Shown: positions 8,066 through 15,409 of the stretch, in pieces
How the letters are laid out: each line of letters begins with the position of its first letter
How positions within the stretch are numbered: the stretch's first letter is position 1
Source of the DNA: SXRF01 sp039808985
GTDB taxonomy: Bacteria; Pseudomonadota; Alphaproteobacteria; Rickettsiales; SXRF01
NCBI GenBank assembly: GCA_039808985.1
Contig: JBDHUC010000008.1
Coordinates: 1-64,000 of the forward strand
Length of the DNA stretch: 64,000 nucleotides
Direction of reading: 5' to 3'
Translations under genes and position numbers: made by a program
Notes under the pieces: model-generated
What the model was told of the DNA's origin: nothing
Databases searched by the model: none
What the model saw: the letters and a program-made list of their open reading frames with translations, nothing else

Positions 8066-8860
8066 ATGTCAAAGAAAACTACGACTAACAGCAAGCCAGG
8101 CGGGGATCCCTCGTCTGGCTTGCCACTTTTATACAGCAAGCCGCATATGCTGGATAGCAAGCGCCATGCGCAGTCTTCCGTAAGCACCAGGGATAATTTC
8201 AGCTTCGCTAAAAAAACTAATTCCCTGCCAATAAACACCATAGAGTTTATCGAGGCGGCAAAAACCTACCCGATAGTTTTTACAGTTGATGAGAATCCGC
8301 TGCCTGTTGCCATAGTCGGCATAGAGAAATATAATTATTTTGTGAAGCCCGATAATACATGGCAGGAAAATGCGTATATACCCGGCTATGTACGCCAATA
8401 CCCGTTCATATTGTTTGAAAATAAAGAACAGGAAAGATTCTACCTATGCGTGGATGAAGCCGCCACGCATTTTAATAAAGAACCAACCAAAGATGCCGGC
8501 TCCAAAGCGCTATACGAAAAAAATGGAAGCCCCAGCGTATTTACTAATAATGCCCTTAAATTCTGCACAACATTTTATCAGCATCATTTAATTTCACGCA
8601 ATTTCTGCGCCGACCTGAAAGAACATAAATTATTACAGCCCTACCAGTCCCAGATAACCCTGGCATCGGGCAGGAAGGCACAGATTTCCGGATTCCAGAT
8701 GATCGACGAAAAAGCGCTCAACGCACTGCCTAATAAAACCTACCTCTTATTCCGCGAAAAAGGATGGATACCGTTTATCTATCTTGCCCTGGCTTCAACT
8801 TCCAACTGGCGAAACCTGATCGCCTTTGAGGCAAAAGCTACAAAACGGGTCGGGAAGTAA
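8066..8860 (+). CDS. SapC-family protein
   Basis: A 264-residue protein matching the SapC family (PF07277), which is named after a Campylobacter fetus S-layer-related protein. Family-like features are the FVEAAKTYPIVFT-type segment (here FIEAAKTYPIVFTVDE), VAIVGIEKYNYFV, YIPGYVRQYPFIL and the conserved Leu-x-x-Tyr hydrophobic strands. There is no signal peptide, so it should be cytosolic. It starts three bases after the exoprotein stop and is almost certainly co-translated with it. Its last 66 bases overlap the 3' end of the convergent moeB-like gene. The molecular function of SapC proteins is not established. Confidence 0.85.
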   Translation: MSKKTTTNSKPGGDPSSGLPLLYSKPHMLDSKRHAQSSVSTRDNFSFAKKTNSLPINTIEFIEAAKTYPIVFTVDENPLPVAIVGIEKYNYFVKPDNTWQENAYIPGYVRQYPFILFENKEQERFYLCVDEAATHFNKEPTKDAGSKALYEKNGSPSVFTNNALKFCTTFYQHHLISRNFCADLKEHKLLQPYQSQITLASGRKAQISGFQMIDEKALNALPNKTYLLFREKGWIPFIYLALASTSNWRNLIAFEAKATKRVGK

Positions 8861-9574
8861 CGCAACCTTCCTTATATCCATACTAAGGGCATCCATAATA
8901 AATAAACTGCCCGATAGCGACCTGCCGCTTCCAAGAAGCTCCTTAATAACTTCCAGCGCCTGCATGCTCCCCATTATGCCAGCAAGCGGCCCGATTATAC
9001 CCTCCTGCGCACAGGAAATTTCGCGCGCAGGCATCTGCGGCACTAAACAACGGTAACAGGGATGCTGGTTGCCCAGATAAGGTTTAAAAGTAGAAATCTG
9101 TGCCGAAAACCCGCTTATGGCAGCAGAAACAAGCGTTTTTTTCGCGGCCATACATCCATCGCTTACTGCAAAGCGCGTTTCAAAATTATCGCAGCCATCG
9201 GCTACAATATCAAAACCGCTTATAAATTTTTTAGCATTCTGCGCAGTTATTTTTTCTTCAAAAATCTCTACCTTGCAATCTGGATTTACTTCGTGAATCC
9301 TGTCGCGCGCCGCCTGCGCCTTGCCCCTTCCTATATCGGCAGTTTCAAATAACACCTGCCTTTGCAGGTTGGAAAGTTCCACCCGGTCAGGCTCTATAAT
9401 TCCGATATGGCCGATACCGGCGGCAGAGAGATAGGCTATAACCGCACTACCCAGCCCACCGGCACCGATAACCAGAACTTTTGACGCCAGCAGTTTTTCC
9501 TGCCCTTCCTGCCCTATTTCAGGCAGCACAACATGACGGGCGTAGCGGCGTTCCTGCTCGGAGTTCAGTGCCAT
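8795..9574 (-). CDS. HesA/MoeB/ThiF-family sulfur-carrier adenylyltransferase
   Basis: A 259-residue E1-like enzyme when started at the ATG at 9574. That start begins ALNSEQERRYARHVVLPEIG, the usual family N-terminus, and lies one base after the cysK stop; an in-frame start 18 codons upstream looks spurious. A nucleotide-binding GAGGLGS motif is near residue 36, and two zinc-type Cys pairs (CYRC and CSFC) are present. These enzymes adenylate the C-terminal Gly-Gly of ThiS/MoaD-like carriers. A ThiS gene is present at about 48 kb, so it may serve as ThiF. It lacks a rhodanese domain. The 3' end overlaps sapC by 66 bases. Confidence 0.88.
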   Translation of the reverse strand: MALNSEQERRYARHVVLPEIGQEGQEKLLASKVLVIGAGGLGSAVIAYLSAAGIGHIGIIEPDRVELSNLQRQVLFETADIGRGKAQAARDRIHEVNPDCKVEIFEEKITAQNAKKFISGFDIVADGCDNFETRFAVSDGCMAAKKTLVSAAISGFSAQISTFKPYLGNQHPCYRCLVPQMPAREISCAQEGIIGPLAGIMGSMQALEVIKELLGSGRSLSGSLFIMDALSMDIRKVALLPDPFCSFCLKGDQVSPVGS

Positions 9575-9575
9575 T

Positions 9576-10535
9576 TTACTCCGCAAACAAATCGGTAGAA
9601 AGATAACGCTCAGCAGACGAAGCGGCAATTACCACAATGAGCTTGCCTTTCATTTCCGGGCGCGCGCCAACTTCAAGCGCCGCAGCAATCGTTGCGCCAG
9701 AAGAAATACCAACCGGGATACCTTCGAGCTTCGCAGTTTTACGCGCAGTGGCAAATGCGGTTTCATTTCCTATGGTCACTACTTCATCTATAAGTTCTTT
9801 GTCCAGCACATCGGGTATGAAACCAGCGCCAAGGCCCTGTATCTTATGTGGGCCGGGCTTGCCGCCAGAGAGTATGGCGCTGTCTTCGGGTTCCACAGCG
9901 ATAATTTTCACGCCGGGTTTGCGTTTTTTAAGCACCTGTGCAACGCCGGTTATTGTTCCACCAGTTCCAATTCCGGTTATGAATACATCCACTTTTCCAT
10001 CAGTATCAGCCCAGACTTCTTCGGCGGTAGTAAGGCGGTGTATCTCGGGGTTGGCAGGGTTTTTGAACTGCTGCACCATGATCGCGTTTTTGTTTTCGGC
10101 AACAATAGCTTCGGCGCGCTCTATAGCACCGCGCATGCCTTTTGCCGCCGGGGTAAGCTCCAGCTCTGCGCCTAAATGCTTAAGTATCTTGCGGCGCTCA
10201 AGCGACATGCTTTCTGGCATGGTTAGTATAAGACGGTAGCCTTTAGCAGCGCATACAAACGCCAGGGCGATGCCAGTATTGCCGGAAGTGGATTCAACAA
10301 GGATTGTATCCTTGTTTATTTTGCCGCTGGCTTCACCGGCTTCTACCATCGAAAGCGCGATACGATCCTTAACCGAAGAAAGCGGATTATAAAATTCGGC
10401 CTTAACCACAATGTCTGCAACCACACCAGCTTCTTTTGCAAGGCGGTGCAGGCGGATAAGAGGCGTATTGCCAACGGTTTCGATGATATTGTCATATATA
10501 TGGCCACGGCCCGGTTTATCTAGTTTAGCTTTCAT
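9576..10535 (-). CDS. cysK: cysteine synthase (O-acetylserine sulfhydrylase)
   Basis: A 319-residue fold-type II PLP enzyme that makes cysteine from O-acetylserine and sulfide. The PLP lysine is Lys56 in SSVKDR. The substrate loop STSGNTG and the phosphate-binding GTGGT are both present, and the length is normal. A clear AAGGAG ribosome-binding site precedes the ATG. It sits between an Rrf2-type regulator (18 bases upstream) and the MoeB-like gene (one base downstream). Gene order suggests that cysteine synthesis is controlled by the adjacent regulator. Confidence 0.95.
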   Translation of the reverse strand: MKAKLDKPGRGHIYDNIIETVGNTPLIRLHRLAKEAGVVADIVVKAEFYNPLSSVKDRIALSMVEAGEASGKINKDTILVESTSGNTGIALAFVCAAKGYRLILTMPESMSLERRKILKHLGAELELTPAAKGMRGAIERAEAIVAENKNAIMVQQFKNPANPEIHRLTTAEEVWADTDGKVDVFITGIGTGGTITGVAQVLKKRKPGVKIIAVEPEDSAILSGGKPGPHKIQGLGAGFIPDVLDKELIDEVVTIGNETAFATARKTAKLEGIPVGISSGATIAAALEVGARPEMKGKLIVVIAASSAERYLSTDLFAE

Positions 10536-10553
10536 TTTTTTGCTCCTTGACTG

Positions 10554-11003
10554 TTAAATTGTGAAATCTGATTTTTCTTCCGAGGTTTTGCGAATATGTT
10601 TTTGTTCCGCCTGCTCACATAATTCCGCCAGGCTTATTTCTTTCATATGGTTCATCATTGCATTATCGAGGTTGCGCCATAGAGGCTGCACGATAAGCTC
10701 ACCAACCTGGGTCGGTTTATAGCCATTATGGTCGTCTTCTTTTTCCACCCCAAGCGTAGTATAAATATCGGCGATGGTTATTCTTCTGCGCTCACGCGCC
10801 AGCACATAACCGCCATGCGGACCGCGCACCCCGCGCAGCAAACCGCCGCGCACAAGCTTCTGCATAAGCTGCTCCAGGTAGCGTGGGGGCAGGCCTTGGC
10901 GCTGGGCTATATCACGGCTGGAAATCGCGCCATGCCCGGCATTATAGGCTATCGTAACCATAGCCTCGACAACATAAAATAATTTGCGCGATGGGGAAAT
11001 CAT
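10554..11003 (-). CDS. Rrf2-family transcriptional regulator (CymR/IscR-like)
   Basis: A 149-residue winged-helix protein of the Rrf2 family. The DNA-binding region spans about residues 1-80 (KLFYVVEAMVTIAY, ISSRDIAQRQGLPPRYLEQ, GPHGGYVLARERRRITIADI). The three-cysteine Fe-S cluster site of IscR is missing; the only Cys is in LAELCEQ near residue 132. It therefore resembles the cluster-free CymR type that senses cysteine status through CysK in Gram-positives. It overlaps dut by four bases (ATGA) and lies 18 bases upstream of cysK, which makes cysK a likely target. That regulatory role is inference from context. Confidence 0.85.
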   Translation of the reverse strand: MISPSRKLFYVVEAMVTIAYNAGHGAISSRDIAQRQGLPPRYLEQLMQKLVRGGLLRGVRGPHGGYVLARERRRITIADIYTTLGVEKEDDHNGYKPTQVGELIVQPLWRNLDNAMMNHMKEISLAELCEQAEQKHIRKTSEEKSDFTI

Positions 11004-11455
11004 GCCAGTTTTTTTACCCCCGTAGAACCAAAGCCACCTGCACTGCGCTGCGTATCATCCAGCGATTCGACTTCCTGCCATTTAACCTGTGCTACCGGGG
11101 CGATCACCATCTGGGCGATGCGCATACCCCGCGTAATCACGAAATCTTCCTGCCCCAGATTTATCATCAGGACTTTTATTTCACCACGGTAATCAGCATC
11201 AATAGTCCCCGGTGTATTTAAAAGGGTAATACCATTTTTCAGGGCAAGGCCGGAGCGTGGGCGGATCTGCGCTTCATACCCTTCTGGAAGGGCTATTGCA
11301 ATACCAGCCGGGACAAGGGCACGCGCAAATGGAGCAAGGGTTATATCGTTGTCAATAGCAGCCATCAGGTCGGCCCCGGCGGCATGCTCAGTTGCATAGG
11401 CCGGAAGAGGTAGATCCCCGCCATTGGCAAGCTTTATAATTTTTACACCGGTCAT
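11000..11455 (-). CDS. dut: deoxyuridine 5'-triphosphate nucleotidohydrolase (dUTPase)
   Basis: A 151-residue trimeric-type dUTPase that hydrolyses dUTP to dUMP and keeps uracil out of DNA. Conserved motifs are present in order: AGADLMA, PRSGLALKNG, NTPGTIDADYRGEI, RIAQMVIAPV and the C-terminal RSAGGFGSTG that closes over the substrate. The start ATG overlaps the last base of coaBC, and the 3' end overlaps the Rrf2 gene by four bases, so all three are translationally coupled. Confidence 0.96.
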   Translation of the reverse strand: MTGVKIIKLANGGDLPLPAYATEHAAGADLMAAIDNDITLAPFARALVPAGIAIALPEGYEAQIRPRSGLALKNGITLLNTPGTIDADYRGEIKVLMINLGQEDFVITRGMRIAQMVIAPVAQVKWQEVESLDDTQRSAGGFGSTGVKKLA

Positions 11456-12657
11456 TATTTTTTCTTCCTGTTTTCAAATTGATCACTAATTTTTTCCACC
11501 AGCTTCTGCGCAACGGATTGCTTGCTCATGCTGCCCCAACTTTCATTTTCTTTAGCGCTTACGAATAATATCTCATTCATATCAGAATCGAAAACCTTAC
11601 CGTCGGAAACATCGTTAGCCAGTATCCAGTCACAATTTTTGCGAGCCAGTTTTTCTTTGGCATTCTTTTCCAGATTTTCCGTTTCGGCTGCGAAACCAAT
11701 AACCAGATTCGGGCGCTTTTTGTGGTTGGAAATTGTTTTAAGTATATCAGGATTTTCAGCAAGTTTTAAAACCGGGGCAGCCGCGCCGGGTTTTTTCTTT
11801 ATTTTATTTCCGGCAGTGGATTCGGGGCGGAAATCAGAAACCGCAGCAGTGAAAACCGCTATATCGGCGGGCAGTGATTTTTCACAGGCCTCCAGCATTT
11901 CCTGCGCGCTGGTGATTCTTAGCAGCTTTACATTAGCAGGAGCTGGCAATGCAGCGCCGCTTATAAGCGTAACCTGGGCGCCTGCCCCAGCCAGGGCTTC
12001 GGCTATGGCATAGCCTTGTTTTCCTGACGACCTGTTGCTTATGAAGCGCACAGGATCGATGGCCTCTATGGTTGCCCCGGCAGTTACGATGGCTTTAAAA
12101 TTACTTAGCAGTGAGTGGCGAGTGGTGAGTTTTGAAAAAATCTTTTCGGCAATAACATCGACTTCAGCCATACGCCCCTGCCCTGTTTCGCCGCAGGCCA
12201 GCATACCGGAACCCGGCTCGATAATTTCTGCGCCATCAGCTTTTATCTGCGCCAAATTACGCCTGGTTGCAGGATTGCTCCACATATAGCTATTCATAGC
12301 AGGAGCTACAAGCAGCGGTTTATTGCTGGCAAGCAATGTTGCGCTGGCAAGGTCACTTGCAAGTCCTGCCGCCATTTTAGCGATAATATCGGCTGATGCG
12401 GGAGCAACGACAACAATATCAGCCTCCCGCGAAAGCCGTATATGCCCCATCTCGGTTTCGTCTTTAAGCGACCACAGGTCATTATAAACCGTGTTCTCGG
12501 TAAGGGCCGCAACAGCCAGCGGGGTTACGAAACGCTCGCCCGACTTCGTAAGCACGCAACGCACCATAATACCACGCTCGCGCAGTCGCCTGATAAGCTC
12601 CAATGACTTATAGGCGGCAATACTGCCGGTAATGATAAGCAAAACAGATTTCTGCAT
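11455..12657 (-). CDS. coaBC: bifunctional phosphopantothenoylcysteine decarboxylase / phosphopantothenate-cysteine ligase
   Basis: A 400-residue fusion of CoaC (residues 1 to about 180, flavoprotein; GSIAAYKSLELIRRL, PAMNSYMW, GMLACGETGQGRM) and CoaB (about 190-395; VTAGATIEAIDPVRFISNRSSGK, KKPG, GFAAETENL). It joins cysteine to phosphopantothenate and decarboxylates the product on the way to coenzyme A. It is the first gene of a tight operon that continues with dut, the Rrf2 regulator, cysK and a MoeB-like gene, linking a cysteine-consuming step with cysteine synthesis. Confidence 0.96.
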   Translation of the reverse strand: MQKSVLLIITGSIAAYKSLELIRRLRERGIMVRCVLTKSGERFVTPLAVAALTENTVYNDLWSLKDETEMGHIRLSREADIVVVAPASADIIAKMAAGLASDLASATLLASNKPLLVAPAMNSYMWSNPATRRNLAQIKADGAEIIEPGSGMLACGETGQGRMAEVDVIAEKIFSKLTTRHSLLSNFKAIVTAGATIEAIDPVRFISNRSSGKQGYAIAEALAGAGAQVTLISGAALPAPANVKLLRITSAQEMLEACEKSLPADIAVFTAAVSDFRPESTAGNKIKKKPGAAAPVLKLAENPDILKTISNHKKRPNLVIGFAAETENLEKNAKEKLARKNCDWILANDVSDGKVFDSDMNEILFVSAKENESWGSMSKQSVAQKLVEKISDQFENRKKK

Positions 12658-12717
12658 GGGGATATGTAATTTATTTTAATTTACGGATATTTTATGTAAC
12701 TAGCATATTATAGCTAA

Positions 12718-15369
12718 TTAAGCAAGAGTTTCTGCCTTATTTTTAAGCTTATAGAGCAAATCCAACGCCTCACGCGGGGAAAGATTATCTGGCGAAATAT
12801 TATTTATTTCCTGCACTAATTCAGAGAATTTTGATGGTATTTGCGGCTGCTGTTCATAAGAAAAAAGCGGCAGGCTGCCGCCAAGGCGCGGCGCGGCTCT
12901 CTGATCCTGCTCCAACTGGTGCAAAATATCAGAAGCGCGGGTTAGAACCGATGCGGGAAGACCGGCCAGACGCGCAACATGAATACCGTAAGACCTGTCA
13001 GCCGCGCCATTTGCAACCTCATGCAAAAACACCAGTTCACCTTTCCATTCCTTCACTTTCATCGTGTGGCAGGAAAGGGAATTAAGGCTGGAAGTAAGCT
13101 CGGTAAGTTCGTGATAGTGGGTGGCGAAAAGGCCACGGCATTTTATTGTATTATGGAGATGCTCAACCACCGCCCAGGCTATGGAAAGCCCATCGAAGGT
13201 TGCGGTGCCGCGCCCGATTTCATCAAGTATCACTAATGAACGGCTGGTCGCCTGGTGAAGTATGGTTGCGGTTTCCACCATCTCCACCATGAAGGTTGAA
13301 TGGCCGCGTGCGAGATCGTCGGCTGCCCCTACGCGGCTGAAAAGCCTGTCCACAATACCGATAGTTGCCGACTGCGCAGGCACAAAAGCCCCGGTCTGCG
13401 CAAGTATGACGATAAGTGCATTCTGGCGCAGGAAAGTGCTTTTACCTGCCATATTTGGCCCGGTAAGCAGCCACAGGCGCTGCATGTTTTCAAGGTTGCA
13501 GCCATTTCCCATAAATGCCACACCATCTTTTTTCAGGCTATCTTCAACCACCGGATGCCTGCCGCCTTTAATGTCGAAGGCCAGGTCGTTTGAAACCTGT
13601 GGGCGAATATAGTTTCTGCCGATAGCAAGATGAGCAAGTGCAGTGCTTACATCCACCTGCGCTACTGCACGGGCGGTGGTTATTATTTTTGTGCCAGCCA
13701 CTGTTATCTGCTCCAGCAACCCTGCAAATATCTCCTGCTCAAGCTTAAGCGCATTACCGGCAGCTTCATTTATCCTGCGTTCAAGGCCAGAAAGCTCCAC
13801 CGTGCTGTAGCGCAGGTTATTAGCCAATGTCTGGCGGTGGATAAAATCATTGGTTATCTTGCCCTGGTGGGCCTGTGTTATCTCCACAAAATAGCCAAGC
13901 ATATTATTGAAGCGGATTTTAAGGGTAGAAATACCGGTCATTTCAATATAGCGCTGCTGGAGAGCAAGTATCGATTTCTGGCTTTCATCGCGCAGGTTGC
14001 GCAACTCATCAAGGGCCGCAGAATAGCCATTCTTCACAAAATTCCCATCCCGTGCGAACATCGGGCATTCAGGTTTTAAAATATTGCGGATATTTTCACT
14101 AAGCGTTTCATGCCCACCAAGGACCGGCAGCATTTCATAAAGATTTTCGGGTAGCGATTTGCTTATAAACTCAAGTGCCACGCGCACCGATTGCGCGGCA
14201 TTAAGGCCAGCAGCTATCACCAGTGCATCACGCGGTCCGCCACGGTTTAAGCACAGGCGCGAAAGGGCGCGCTCCACATCCGGGCATTCTTTCAGGTAAG
14301 CCCGTATTGAGTTGCGCAAATCAGATTTCTCGGCAAATAGCTGCACATTATCAAGCCGTTCATTTATTTTTTTTATGTCGGTAAGCGGTGCGGAAAGCTG
14401 CGCGCAAAGCAGCCGCGCCCCTGCCGAAGTTATGGTTTCATCAATCACAGAAAACAAACTTCCCTTACGCCTGCCAGATAATGTCTGCATCAGCTCTAAA
14501 TTGCGCTGGCTGGCTGCGTCGATAAGCAGGTGTCCGCCGCTTATTTCCCGGCGCGGTGCATCGAGCCTCGGCAGATTTTCTTTCTGGGTAAGTTTTACAT
14601 AATCAAGCAACGCGCCACACGCGGAAAACTCCTGAGCTGAGAATTCCCCAAACACCTCAAGGCTTGCAAGGTTATAGGCTTCTTTCAGTATCCTCTCGCC
14701 CCTTCTTGAATCAAAAAGATTATCGGCAAGGGGGGCGAATATGGGCCTGAAATCCTTTATTTCGTCAATTGCGGTAAGGCTTTCGGGAAGCAGCAATTCG
14801 CGCGGGTTGATGCGTGAAAGTTCCATTGCGATTGTCTGCCTGAGTGCGCTTATAACATGGAACTCCCCGGTGGAAATATCCAGCCAGGCAATTACATAAT
14901 CGCTAGCTGGCACCCTGACCAGGGCCGCAAGATAATTCGCCTGGCGCGCATCCAGCAGGCTTTCTTCGGTGATGGTTCCGGGGGTTACTATACGCACTAC
15001 ATCACGCTGGATTATTGCCTTATAGCCACGTTTTTTAGCCTCAGCCGGGTCCTCAAGCTGCTCACAAATCGCAACACGCACCCCGGCGCGGATGAGCTTT
15101 TCCAGATAATATTCATGCGAATGGACGGGAACGCCGCACATAGGAATATCCTCGCCATTATGCCTGCCACGCTTGGTAAGGGCAATGTCGAGTATGTTTG
15201 CGGCCTTTATGGCATCGTCAAAAAACAGCTCATAGAAATCGCCCATGCGGTAAAAAAGCATGCAATCGGCGTGTTTCGCTTTGATAGCAAGAAACTGCTG
15301 CATGGCAGGAGTTACGCCCTCCTGCGCATCAGCCGGTACGATTTTTCCTGCGAGTGCTCCCTGGTTCAT
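12718..15369 (-). CDS. mutS: DNA mismatch repair protein MutS
   Basis: An 883-residue MutS that recognises mismatches and short loops. The N-terminal mismatch-binding domain has the Phe-x-Glu motif (RMGDFYELF, near residue 41). The core and lever domains follow, and then the ATPase with Walker A GPNMAGKST, DEIGRGT (Walker B) and THYHELTEL. The length is typical. It starts close to a divergent-looking boundary and is separated from coaBC by 60 AT-rich bases. It is probably its own unit, followed 40 bases upstream by the chemoreceptor gene on the same strand. Confidence 0.97.
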   Translation of the reverse strand: MNQGALAGKIVPADAQEGVTPAMQQFLAIKAKHADCMLFYRMGDFYELFFDDAIKAANILDIALTKRGRHNGEDIPMCGVPVHSHEYYLEKLIRAGVRVAICEQLEDPAEAKKRGYKAIIQRDVVRIVTPGTITEESLLDARQANYLAALVRVPASDYVIAWLDISTGEFHVISALRQTIAMELSRINPRELLLPESLTAIDEIKDFRPIFAPLADNLFDSRRGERILKEAYNLASLEVFGEFSAQEFSACGALLDYVKLTQKENLPRLDAPRREISGGHLLIDAASQRNLELMQTLSGRRKGSLFSVIDETITSAGARLLCAQLSAPLTDIKKINERLDNVQLFAEKSDLRNSIRAYLKECPDVERALSRLCLNRGGPRDALVIAAGLNAAQSVRVALEFISKSLPENLYEMLPVLGGHETLSENIRNILKPECPMFARDGNFVKNGYSAALDELRNLRDESQKSILALQQRYIEMTGISTLKIRFNNMLGYFVEITQAHQGKITNDFIHRQTLANNLRYSTVELSGLERRINEAAGNALKLEQEIFAGLLEQITVAGTKIITTARAVAQVDVSTALAHLAIGRNYIRPQVSNDLAFDIKGGRHPVVEDSLKKDGVAFMGNGCNLENMQRLWLLTGPNMAGKSTFLRQNALIVILAQTGAFVPAQSATIGIVDRLFSRVGAADDLARGHSTFMVEMVETATILHQATSRSLVILDEIGRGTATFDGLSIAWAVVEHLHNTIKCRGLFATHYHELTELTSSLNSLSCHTMKVKEWKGELVFLHEVANGAADRSYGIHVARLAGLPASVLTRASDILHQLEQDQRAAPRLGGSLPLFSYEQQPQIPSKFSELVQEINNISPDNLSPREALDLLYKLKNKAETLA

Positions 15370-15409
15370 AACCGCAGATTAGCAGTTAAAACTCCAGACT
15401 CAAGCCGAT

